DNA of 64,000 nucleotides from Allolobophora icterica (lineage: Eukaryota; Annelida; Clitellata; Crassiclitellata; Lumbricidae). Shown here piece after piece: positions 27,201 through 40,300 of this stretch; positions within the stretch are counted from its first letter, which is position 1, and each line of letters starts with the position of its first letter. A program made the translations under genes and the position numbers. The notes under the pieces were generated by a model. It saw only the letters and a program-made list of their open reading frames with translations, had not been told where the DNA came from and did no database searches. The DNA lies in the NCBI GenBank assembly GCA_963556255.1, contig OY744613.1, forward strand, positions 40,197,352 to 40,261,351, written 5' to 3'.

Positions 27201-30200
27201 GTCAAGTCATGACGCGTGACGTGTCATGACGTCATGACGTCACACTTCATGAAATCAAACCATGGTGTTACCGTGCGTCGTTTCGCGTAAAAACGATAAA
27301 ATGTCACGTGGAAGCGTCACGTGACGTCATGACGTCAAGTCATGACGCGTGACGTGTCATGACGTCATGACGTCACACTTCATGAAATCAAACCATGGTG
27401 TTACCGTGCGTCGTTTCGCGTAAAAACGATAAAATGTCACGTGGAAGCGTCACGTGACGTCATGACGTCAAGTCATGACGCGTGACGTGTCATGACGTCA
27501 TGACGTCACACTTCATGAAATCAAACCATGGTGTTACCGTGCGTCGTTTCGCGTAAAAACGATAAAATGTCACGTGGAAGCGTCACGTGACGTCATGACG
27601 TCAAGTCATGACGCGTGACGTGTCATGACGTCATGACGTCACACTTCATGAAATCAAACCATGGTGTTACCGTGCGTCGTTTCGCGTAAAAACGATAAAA
27701 TGTCACGTGGAAGCGTCACGTGACGTCATGACGTCAAGTCATGACGCGTGACGTGTCATGACGTCATGACGTCACACTTCATGAAATCAAACCATGGTGT
27801 TACCGTGCGTCGTTTCGCGTAAAAACGATAAAATGTCACGTGGAAGCGTCACGTGACGTCATGACGTCAAGTCATGACGCGTGACGTGTCATGACGTCAT
27901 GACGTCACACTTCATGAAATCAAACCATGGTGTTACCGTGCGTCGTTTCGCGTAAAAACGATAAAATGTCACGTGGAAGCGTCACGTGACGTCATGACGT
28001 CAAGTCATGACGCGTGACGTGTCATGACGTCATGACGTCACACTTCATGAAATCAAACCATGGTGTTACCGTGCGTCGTTTCGCGTAAAAACGATAAAAT
28101 GTCACGTGGAAGCGTCACGTGACGTCATGACGTCAAGTCATGACGCGTGACGTGTCATGACGTCATGACGTCACACTTCATGAAATCAAACCATGGTGTT
28201 ACCGTGCGTCGTTTCGCGTAAAAACGATAAAATGTCACGTGGAAGCGTCACGTGACGTCATGACGTCAAGTCATGACGCGTGACGTGTCATGACGTCATG
28301 ACGTCACACTTCATGAAATCAAACCATGGTGTTACCGTGCGTCGTTTCGCGTAAAAACGATAAAATGTCACGTGGAAGCGTCACGTGACGTCATGACGTC
28401 AAGTCATGACGCGTGACGTGTCATGACGTCATGACGTCACACTTCATGAAATCAAACCATGGTGTTACCGTGCGTCGTTTCGCGTAAAAACGATAAAATG
28501 TCACGTGGAAGCGTCACGTGACGTCATGACGTCAAGTCATGACGCGTGACGTGTCATGACGTCATGACGTCACACTTCATGAAATCAAACCATGGTGTTA
28601 CCGTGCGTCGTTTCGCGTAAAAACGATAAAATGTCACGTGGAAGCGTCACGTGACGTCATGACGTCAAGTCATGACGCGTGACGTGTCATGACGTCATGA
28701 CGTCACACTTCATGAAATCAAACCATGGTGTTACCGTGCGTCGTTTCGCGTAAAAACGATAAAATGTCACGTGGAAGCGTCACGTGACGTCATGACGTCA
28801 AGTCATGACGCGTGACGTGTCATGACGTCATGACGTCACACTTCATGAAATCAAACCATGGTGTTACCGTGCGTCGTTTCGCGTAAAAACGATAAAATGT
28901 CACGTGGAAGCGTCACGTGACGTCATGACGTCAAGTCATGACGCGTGACGTGTCATGACGTCATGACGTCACACTTCATGAAATCAAACCATGGTGTTAC
29001 CGTGCGTCGTTTCGCGTAAAAACGATAAAATGTCACGTGGAAGCGTCACGTGACGTCATGACGTCAAGTCATGACGCGTGACGTGTCATGACGTCATGAC
29101 GTCACACTTCATGAAATCAAACCATGGTGTTACCGTGCGTCGTTTCGCGTAAAAACGATAAAATGTCACGTGGAAGCGTCACGTGACGTCATGACGTCAA
29201 GTCATGACGCGTGACGTGTCATGACGTCATGACGTCACACTTCATGAAATCAAACCATGGTGTTACCGTGCGTCGTTTCGCGTAAAAACGATAAAATGTC
29301 ACGTGGAAGCGTCACGTGACGTCATGACGTCAAGTCATGACGCGTGACGTGTCATGACGTCATGACGTCACACTTCATGAAATCAAACCATGGTGTTACC
29401 GTGCGTCGTTTCGCGTAAAAACGATAAAATGTCACGTGGAAGCGTCACGTGACGTCATGACGTCAAGTCATGACGCGTGACGTGTCATGACGTCATGACG
29501 TCACACTTCATGAAATCAAACCATGGTGTTACCGTGCGTCGTTTCGCGTAAAAACGATAAAATGTCACGTGGAAGCGTCACGTGACGTCATGACGTCAAG
29601 TCATGACGCGTGACGTGTCATGACGTCATGACGTCACACTTCATGAAATCAAACCATGGTGTTACCGTGCGTCGTTTCGCGTAAAAACGATAAAATGTCA
29701 CGTGGAAGCGTCACGTGACGTCATGACGTCAAGTCATGACGCGTGACGTGTCATGACGTCATGACGTCACACTTCATGAAATCAAACCATGGTGTTACCG
29801 TGCGTCGTTTCGCGTAAAAACGATAAAATGTCACGTGGAAGCGTCACGTGACGTCATGACGTCAAGTCATGACGCGTGACGTGTCATGACGTCATGACGT
29901 CACACTTCATGAAATCAAACCATGGTGTTACCGTGCGTCGTTTCGCGTAAAAACGATAAAATGTCACGTGGAAGCGTCACGTGACGTCATGACGTCAAGT
30001 CATGACGCGTGACGTGTCATGACGTCATGACGTCACACTTCATGAAATCAAACCATGGTGTTACCGTGCGTCGTTTCGCGTAAAAACGATAAAATGTCAC
30101 GTGGAAGCGTCACGTGACGTCATGACGTCAAGTCATGACGCGTGACGTGTCATGACGTCATGACGTCACACTTCATGAAATCAAACCATGGTGTTACCGT

Positions 30201-33200
30201 GCGTCGTTTCGCGTAAAAACGATAAAATGTCACGTGGAAGCGTCACGTGACGTCATGACGTCAAGTCATGACGCGTGACGTGTCATGACGTCATGACGTC
30301 ACACTTCATGAAATCAAACCATGGTGTTACCGTGCGTCGTTTCGCGTAAAAACGATAAAATGTCACGTGGAAGCGTCACGTGACGTCATGACGTCAAGTC
30401 ATGACGCGTGACGTGTCATGACGTCATGACGTCACACTTCATGAAATCAAACCATGGTGTTACCGTGCGTCGTTTCGCGTAAAAACGATAAAATGTCACG
30501 TGGAAGCGTCACGTGACGTCATGACGTCAAGTCATGACGCGTGACGTGTCATGACGTCATGACGTCACACTTCATGAAATCAAACCATGGTGTTACCGTG
30601 CGTCGTTTCGCGTAAAAACGATAAAATGTCACGTGGAAGCGTCACGTGACGTCATGACGTCAAGTCATGACGCGTGACGTGTCATGACGTCATGACGTCA
30701 CACTTCATGAAATCAAACCATGGTGTTACCGTGCGTCGTTTCGCGTAAAAACGATAAAATGTCACGTGGAAGCGTCACGTGACGTCATGACGTCAAGTCA
30801 TGACGCGTGACGTGTCATGACGTCATGACGTCACACTTCATGAAATCAAACCATGGTGTTACCGTGCGTCGTTTCGCGTAAAAACGATAAAATGTCACGT
30901 GGAAGCGTCACGTGACGTCATGACGTCAAGTCATGACGCGTGACGTGTCATGACGTCATGACGTCACACTTCATGAAATCAAACCATGGTGTTACCGTGC
31001 GTCGTTTCGCGTAAAAACGATAAAATGTCACGTGGAAGCGTCACGTGACGTCATGACGTCAAGTCATGACGCGTGACGTGTCATGACGTCATGACGTCAC
31101 ACTTCATGAAATCAAACCATGGTGTTACCGTGCGTCGTTTCGCGTAAAAACGATAAAATGTCACGTGGAAGCGTCACGTGACGTCATGACGTCAAGTCAT
31201 GACGCGTGACGTGTCATGACGTCATGACGTCACACTTCATGAAATCAAACCATGGTGTTACCGTGCGTCGTTTCGCGTAAAAACGATAAAATGTCACGTG
31301 GAAGCGTCACGTGACGTCATGACGTCAAGTCATGACGCGTGACGTGTCATGACGTCATGACGTCACACTTCATGAAATCAAACCATGGTGTTACCGTGCG
31401 TCGTTTCGCGTAAAAACGATAAAATGTCACGTGGAAGCGTCACGTGACGTCATGACGTCAAGTCATGACGCGTGACGTGTCATGACGTCATGACGTCACA
31501 CTTCATGAAATCAAACCATGGTGTTACCGTGCGTCGTTTCGCGTAAAAACGATAAAATGTCACGTGGAAGCGTCACGTGACGTCATGACGTCAAGTCATG
31601 ACGCGTGACGTGTCATGACGTCATGACGTCACACTTCATGAAATCAAACCATGGTGTTACCGTGCGTCGTTTCGCGTAAAAACGATAAAATGTCACGTGG
31701 AAGCGTCACGTGACGTCATGACGTCAAGTCATGACGCGTGACGTGTCATGACGTCATGACGTCACACTTCATGAAATCAAACCATGGTGTTACCGTGCGT
31801 CGTTTCGCGTAAAAACGATAAAATGTCACGTGGAAGCGTCACGTGACGTCATGACGTCAAGTCATGACGCGTGACGTGTCATGACGTCATGACGTCACAC
31901 TTCATGAAATCAAACCATGGTGTTACCGTGCGTCGTTTCGCGTAAAAACGATAAAATGTCACGTGGAAGCGTCACGTGACGTCATGACGTCAAGTCATGA
32001 CGCGTGACGTGTCATGACGTCATGACGTCACACTTCATGAAATCAAACCATGGTGTTACCGTGCGTCGTTTCGCGTAAAAACGATAAAATGTCACGTGGA
32101 AGCGTCACGTGACGTCATGACGTCAAGTCATGACGCGTGACGTGTCATGACGTCATGACGTCACACTTCATGAAATCAAACCATGGTGTTACCGTGCGTC
32201 GTTTCGCGTAAAAACGATAAAATGTCACGTGGAAGCGTCACGTGACGTCATGACGTCAAGTCATGACGCGTGACGTGTCATGACGTCATGACGTCACACT
32301 TCATGAAATCAAACCATGGTGTTACCGTGCGTCGTTTCGCGTAAAAACGATAAAATGTCACGTGGAAGCGTCACGTGACGTCATGACGTCAAGTCATGAC
32401 GCGTGACGTGTCATGACGTCATGACGTCACACTTCATGAAATCAAACCATGGTGTTACCGTGCGTCGTTCGCGTAAAAACGATAAAATGTCACGTGGAAG
32501 CGTCACGTGACGTCATGACGTCAAGTCATGACGCGTGACGTGTCATGACGTCATGACGTCACACTTCATGAAATCAAACCATGGTGTTACCGTGCGTCGT
32601 TTCGCGTAAAAACGATAAAATGTCACGTGGAAGCGTCACGTGACGTCATGACGTCAAGTCATGACGCGTGACGTGTCATGACGTCATGACGTCACACTTC
32701 ATGAAATCAAACCATGGTGTTACCGTGCGTCGTTTCGCGTAAAAACGATAAAATGTCACGTGGAAGCGTCACGTGACGTCATGACGTCAAGTCATGACGC
32801 GTGACGTGTCATGACGTCATGACGTCACACTTCATGAAATCAAACCATGGTGTTACCGTGCGTCGTTTCGCGTAAAAACGATAAAATGTCACGTGGAAGC
32901 GTCACGTGACGTCATGACGTCAAGTCATGACGCGTGACGTGTCATGACGTCATGACGTCACACTTCATGAAATCAAACCATGGTGTTACCGTGCGTCGTT
33001 TCGCGTAAAAACGATAAAATGTCACGTGGAAGCGTCACGTGACGTCATGACGTCAAGTCATGACGCGTGACGTGTCATGACGTCATGACGTCACACTTCA
33101 TGAAATCAAACCATGGTGTTACCGTGCGTCGTTTCGCGTAAAAACGATAAAATGTCACGTGGAAGCGTCACGTGACGTCATGACGTCAAGTCATGACGCG

Positions 33201-33857
33201 TGACGTGTCATGACGTCATGACGTCACACTTCATGAAATCAAACCATGGTGTTACCGTGCGTCGTTTCGCGTAAAAACGATAAAATGTCACGTGGAAGCG
33301 TCACGTGACGTCATGACGTCAAGTCATGACGCGTGACGTGTCATGACGTCATGACGTCACACTTCATGAAATCAAACCATGGTGTTACCGTGCGTCGTTT
33401 CGCGTAAAAACGATAAAATGTCACGTGGAAGCGTCACGTGACGTCATGACGTCAAGTCATGACGCGTGACGTGTCATGACGTCATGACGTCACACTTCAT
33501 GAAATCAAACCATGGTGTTACCGTGCGTCGTTTCGCGTAAAAACGATAAAATGTCACGTGGAAGCGTCACGTGACGTCATGACGTCAAGTCATGACGCGT
33601 GACGTGTCATGACGTCATGACGTCACACTTCATGAAATCAAACCATGGTGTTACCGTGCGTCGTTTCGCGTAAAAACGATAAAATGTCACGTGGAAGCGT
33701 CACGTGACGTCATGACGTCAAGTCATGACGCGTGACGTGTCATGACGTCATGACGTCACACTTCATGAAATCAAACCATGGTGTTACCGTGCGTCGTTTC
33801 GCGTAAAAACGATAAAATGTCACGTGGAAGCGTCACGTGACGTCATGACGTCAAGTC
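15913..33857 (-). repeat. 133-bp CRE-rich satellite, arm B (-), about 135 monomers
   Basis: This is the same monomer as arm A in reverse complement: ACTTCATGAAATCAAACCATGG, GTGTTACCGTGCG, CGTTTCGCGTAAAAACG, ATAAAATGTCACGTGGAAGCG, and so on. Nearly all copies are the CCACGTG type (two E-boxes per monomer). From about 18700 to 33857, roughly 114 monomers, I see almost no variation. The exceptions are one GACTTCATGACG copy near 22171 and one lost T at 32467. The arm ends abruptly in the N gap, so its true length is unknown. Confidence 0.97.
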
Positions 33858-34057
33858 NNNNNNNNNNNNNNNNNNNNNNNNNNNNNNNNNNNNNNNNNNN
33901 NNNNNNNNNNNNNNNNNNNNNNNNNNNNNNNNNNNNNNNNNNNNNNNNNNNNNNNNNNNNNNNNNNNNNNNNNNNNNNNNNNNNNNNNNNNNNNNNNNNN
34001 NNNNNNNNNNNNNNNNNNNNNNNNNNNNNNNNNNNNNNNNNNNNNNNNNNNNNNNNN
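33858..34057. other. Assembly gap, exactly 200 N
   Basis: Two hundred consecutive N separate arm B (-) from arm C (+). A round 200 is a placeholder size used by some scaffolders rather than a measured distance. The array's true size, and the second orientation change, are therefore not established by sequence. Open frames reported across the N block are meaningless. Confidence 0.98.
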
Positions 34058-34330
34058 CGACACGCGTCATGACATTGACGTCATGACGTCACGTGACGCT
34101 CTCCAGATGACATTTCATCGTTCCTTCTTACGCCGGAACCCCGACCGACCACGGTAACACCATGGTTTGATTTCATGAAGTGTGACGTCATGACGTCATG
34201 ACACGTCCACGCGTCATGACTTGACGTCATGACGTCTCGTGACGCTTCCAGACTATGACCATGTTTCATTCGTTTTTACGCGAAACGACGCACGGTAACA
34301 CCATGGTCTGACTTTCATCGAAGTCTGACG
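34058..34330 (+). other. Error-rich contig end in the satellite
   Basis: The first two or three monomers after the gap are recognisable but full of single-base insertions and substitutions unseen elsewhere: GCTCTCCAGATG near 34100, a scrambled TTCTTACGCCGGAACCCCGA near 34126, CACGTCCACGCG near 34203, and GACTATGACCATG near 34252. Occasional indels continue to about 34560 and then become rare. This gradient away from the gap suggests poor consensus rather than biology. Confidence 0.75.
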
Positions 34331-37300
34331 TCACTGACGTCATGACACGTCACGCGTCATGACTTGACGTCATGACGTCACGTGACGCTTCCAGATGACA
34401 TTTCATCGTTTTTACGCGAAACGACGCACGGTAACACCAATGGTTTGATTTCATGAAGTGTGACGTCATGACGTCATGACACGTCACGCGTCATGACTTG
34501 ACGTCATGACGTCTCGTGACGCTTCCCAGATGACATTTAATCGTTTTTACGCGAACGACGCACGGTAACACCATGGTTTGATTTCATGAAGTCTGACGTC
34601 ATGACGTCATGACACGTCACGCGTCATGACTTGACGTCATGACGTCACGTGACGCTTCCAGATGACATTTCATCGTTTTTACGCGAAACGACGCACGGTA
34701 ACACCATGGTTTGATTTCATGAAGTGTGACGTCATGACGTCATGACACGTCACGCGTCATGACTTGACGTCATGACGTCACGTGACGCTTCCAGATGACA
34801 TTTTCATCGTTTTTACGCGAAACGACGCACGGTAACACCATGGTTTGATTTCATGAAGTCTGACGTCATGACGTCATGACACGTCACGCGTCATGACTTG
34901 ACGTCATGACGTCACGTGACGCTTCCAGATGACATTTCATCGTTTTTACGCGAAACGACGCACGGTAACACCATGGTTTGATTTCATGAAGTGTGACGTC
35001 ATGACGTCATGACACGTCACGCGTCATGACTTGACGTCATGACGTCACGTGACGCTTCCAGATGACATTTTATCGTTTTTACGCGAAACGACGCACGGTA
35101 ACACCATGGTTTGATTTCATGAAGTCTGACGTCATGACGTCATGACACGTCACGCGTCATGACTTGACGTCATGACGTCACGTGACGCTTCCAGATGACA
35201 TTTCATCGTTTTTACGCGAAACGACGCACGGTAACACCATGGTTTGATTTCATGAAGTGTGACGTCATGACGTCATGACACGTCACGCGTCATGACTTGA
35301 CGTCATGACGTCACGTGACGCTTCCAGATGACATTTTATCGTTTTTACGCGAAACGACGCACGGTAACACCATGGTTTGATTTCATGAAGTCTGACGTCA
35401 TGACGTCATGACACGTCACGCGTCATGACTTGACGTCATGACGTCACGTGACGCTTCCAGATGACATTTCATCGTTTTTACGCGAAACGACGCACGGTAA
35501 CACCATGGTTTGATTTCATGAAGTGTGACGTCATGACGTCATGACACGTCACGCGTCATGACTTGACGTCATGACGTCACGTGACGCTTCCAGATGACAT
35601 TTTATCGTTTCTACGCGAAACGACGCACGGTAACACCATGGTTTGATTTCATGAAGTCTGACGTCATGACGTCATGACACGTCACGCGTCATGACTTGAC
35701 GTCATGACGTCACGTGACGCTTCCAGATGACATTTCATCGTTTTTACGCGAAACGACGCACGGTAACACCATGGTTTGATTTCATGAAGTGTGACGTCAT
35801 GACGTCATGACACGTCACGCGTCATGACTTGACGTCATGACGTCACGTGACGCTTCCAGATGACATTTTATCGTTTTTACGCGAAACGACGCACGGTAAC
35901 ACCCATGGTTTGATTTCATGAAGTCTGACGTCATGACGTCATGACACGTCACGCGTCATGACTTGACGTCATGACGTCACGTGACGCTTCCAGATGACAT
36001 TTCATCGTTTTTACGCGAAACGACGCACGGTAACACCATGGTTTGATTTCATGAAGTGTGACGTCATGACGTCATGACACGTCACGCGTCATGACTTGAC
36101 GTCATGACGTCACGTGACGCTTCCAGATGACATTTATCGTTTTTACGCGAAACGACGCACGGTAACACCATGGTTTGATTTCATGAAGTCCTGACGTCAT
36201 GACGTCATGACACGTCACGCGTCATGACTTGACGTCATGACGTCACGTGACGCTTCCAGATGACATTTCATCGTTTTTACGCGAAACGACGCACGGTAAC
36301 ACCATGGTTTGATTTCATGAAGTCTGACGTCATGACGTCATGACACGTCACGCGTCATGACTTGACGTCATGACGTCACGTGACGCTTCCAGATGACATT
36401 TCATCGTTTTTACGCGAAACGACGCACGGTAACACCATGGTTTGATTTCATGAAGTCGTGACGTCATGACGTCATGACACGTCACGCGTCATGACTTGAC
36501 GTCATGACGTCACGTGACGCTTCCAGATGACATTTCATCGTTTTTACGCGAAACGACGCACGGTAACACCATGGTTTGATTTCATGAAGTGTGACGTCAT
36601 GACGTCATGACACGTCACGCGTCATGACTTGACGTCATGACGTCACGTGACGCTTCCAGATGACATTTCATCGTTTTTACGCGAAACGACGCACGGTAAC
36701 ACCATGGTTTGATTTCATGAAGTGTGACGTCATGACGTCATGACACGTCACGCGTCATGACTTGACGTCATGACGTCACGTGACGCTTCCAGATGACATT
36801 TCATCGTTTTTACGCGAAACGACGCACGGTAACACCATGGTTTGATTTCATGAAGTGTGACGTCATGACGTCATGACACGTCACGCGTCATGACTTGACG
36901 TCATGACGTCACGTGACGCTTCCAGATGACATTTTATCGTTTTTACGCGAAACGACGCACGGTAACACCATGGTTTGATTTCATGAAGTGTGACGTCATG
37001 ACGTCATGACACGTCACGCGTCATGACTTGACGTCATGACGTCACGTGACGCTTCCAGATGACATTTCATCGTTTTTACGCGAAACGACGCACGGTAACA
37101 CCATGGTTTGATTTCATGAAGTGTGACGTCATGACGTCATGACACGTCACGCGTCATGACTTGACGTCATGACGTCACGTGACGCTTCCAGATGACATTT
37201 CATCGTTTTTACGCGAAACGACGCACGGTAACACCATGGTTTGATTTCATGAAGTGTGACGTCATGACGTCATGACACGTCACGCGTCATGACTTGACGT

Positions 37301-40300
37301 CATGACGTCACGTGACGCTTCCAGATGACATTTCATCGTTTTTACGCGAAACGACGCACGGTAACACCATGGTTTGATTTCATGAAGTGTGACGTCATGA
37401 CGTCATGACACGTCACGCGTCATGACTTGACGTCATGACGTCACGTGACGCTTCCAGATGACATTTCATCGTTTTTACGCGAAACGACGCACGGTAACAC
37501 CATGGTTTGATTTCATGAAGTGTGACGTCATGACGTCATGACACGTCACGCGTCATGACTTGACGTCATGACGTCACGTGACGCTTCCAGATGACATTTT
37601 CATCGTTTTTACGCGAAACGACGCACGGTAACACCATGGTTTGATTTCATGAAGTGTGACGTCATGACGTCATGACACGTCACGCGTCATGACTTGACGT
37701 CATGACGTCACGTGACGCTTCCAGATGACATTTCATCGTTTTTACGCGAAACGACGCACGGTAACACCATGGTTTGATTTCATGAAGTGTGACGTCATGA
37801 CGTCATGACACGTCACGCGTCATGACTTGACGTCATGACGTCACGTGACGCTTCCAGATGACATTTCATCGTTTTTACGCGAAACGACGCACGGTAACAC
37901 CATGGTTTGATTTCATGAAGTGTGACGTCATGACGTCATGACACGTCACGCGTCATGACTTGACGTCATGACGTCACGTGACGCTTCCAGATGACATTTC
38001 ATCGTTTTTACGCGAAACGACGCACGGTAACACCATGGTTTGATTTCATGAAGTGTGACGTCATGACGTCATGACACGTCACGCGTCATGACTTGACGTC
38101 ATGACGTCACGTGACGCTTCCAGATGACATTTCATCGTTTTTACGCGAAACGACGCACGGTAACACCATGGTTTGATTTCATGAAGTCTGACGTCATGAC
38201 GTCATGACACGTCACGCGTCATGACTTGACGTCATGACGTCACGTGACGCTTCCAGATGACATTTCATCGTTTTTACGCGAAACGACGCACGGTAACACC
38301 ATGGTTTGATTTCATGAAGTGTGACGTCATGACGTCATGACACGTCACGCGTCATGACTTGACGTCATGACGTCACGTGACGCTTCCAGATGACATTTTA
38401 TCGTTTCTACGCGAAACGACGCACGGTAACACCATGGTTTGATTTCATGAAGTGTGACGTCATGACGTCATGACACGTCACGCGTCATGACTTGACGTCA
38501 TGACGTCACGTGACGCTTCCAGATGACATTTCATCGTTTTTACGCGAAACGACGCACGGTAACACCATGGTTTGATTTCATGAAGTGTGACGTCATGACG
38601 TCATGACACGTCACGCGTCATGACTTGACGTCATGACGTCACGTGACGCTTCCAGATGACATTTTATCGTTTTACGCGAAACGACGCACGGTAACACCAT
38701 GGTTTGATTTCATGAAGTGCTGACGTCATGACGTCATGACACGTCACGCGTCATGACTTGACGTCATGACGTCACGTGACGCTTCCAGATGACATTTCAT
38801 CGTTTTTACGCGAAACGACGCACGGTAACACCATGGTTTGATTTCATGAAGTGTGACGTCATGACGTCATGACACGTCACGCGTCATGACTTGACGTCAT
38901 GACGTCACGTGACGCTTCCAGATGACATTTTATCGTTTCTACGCGAAACGACGCACGGTAACACCATGGTTTGATTTCATGAAGTCTGACGTCATGACGT
39001 CATGACACGTCACGCGTCATGACTTGACGTCATGACGTCACGTGACGCTTCCAGATGACATTTCATCGTTTTTACGCGAAACGACGCACGGTAACACCAT
39101 GGTTTGATTTCATGAAGTGTGACGTCATGACGTCATGACACGTCACGCGTCATGACTTGACGTCATGACGTCACGTGACGCTTCCAGATGACATTTCATC
39201 GTTTTTACGCGAAACGACGCACGGTAACACCATGGTTTGATTTCATGAAGTGTGACGTCATGACGTCATGACACGTCACGCGTCATGACTTGACGTCATG
39301 ACGTCACGTGACGCTTCCAGATGACATTTCATCGTTTTTACGCGAAACGACGCACGGTAACACCATGGTTTGATTTCATGAAGTGTGACGTCATGACGTC
39401 ATGACACGTCACGCGTCATGACTTGACGTCATGACGTCACGTGACGCTTCCAGATGACATTTCATCGTTTTTACGCGAAACGACGCACGGTAACACCATG
39501 GTTTGATTTCATGAAGTGTGACGTCATGACGTCATGACACGTCACGCGTCATGACTTGACGTCATGACGTCACGTGACGCTTCCAGATGACATTTTATCG
39601 TTTTTACGCGAAACGACGCACGGTAACACCATGGTTTGATTTCATGAAGTGTGACGTCATGACGTCATGACACGTCACGCGTCATATCTTGACGTCATGA
39701 CGTCACGTGACGCTTCCAGATGACATTTCATCGTTTTTACGCGAACGACGCACGGTAGCACCATGGTTTGATTTCATGAAGTGTGACGTCATGACGTCAT
39801 GACACGTCACGCGTCATGACTTGACGTCATGACGTCACGTGACGCTTCCAGATGACATTTCATCGTTTTTACGCGAAACGACGCACGGTAACACCATGGT
39901 TTGATTTCATGAAGTGTGACGTCATGACGTCATGACACGTCACGCGTCATGACTTGACGTCATGACCTCACGTGACGCTTCCAGATGACATTTTATCGTT
40001 TTTACGCGAAACGACGCACGGTAACACCATGGTTTGATTTCATGAAGTGTGACGTCATGACGTCATGACACGTCACGCGTCATGACTTGACGTCATGACG
40101 TCTCGTGACGCTTCCAGATGACATTTCATCGTTTTTACGCGAAACGACGCACGGTAACACCATGTTTGATTTCATGAAGTGTGACGTCATGACGTCATGA
40201 CACGTCACGCGTCATGACTTGACGTCATGACGTCACGTGACGCTTCCAGAGATGACATTTCATCGTTTTTACGCGAAACGACGCACGGTAACACCATGGT

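Noticed and set aside
33824..34072. Open frames across the N block
   Set aside because: They consist of unknown residues over the assembly gap.
34081..34269. 62-codon minus-strand frame in the satellite
   Set aside because: It exists only because of the indels next to the gap; clean monomers do not have it.
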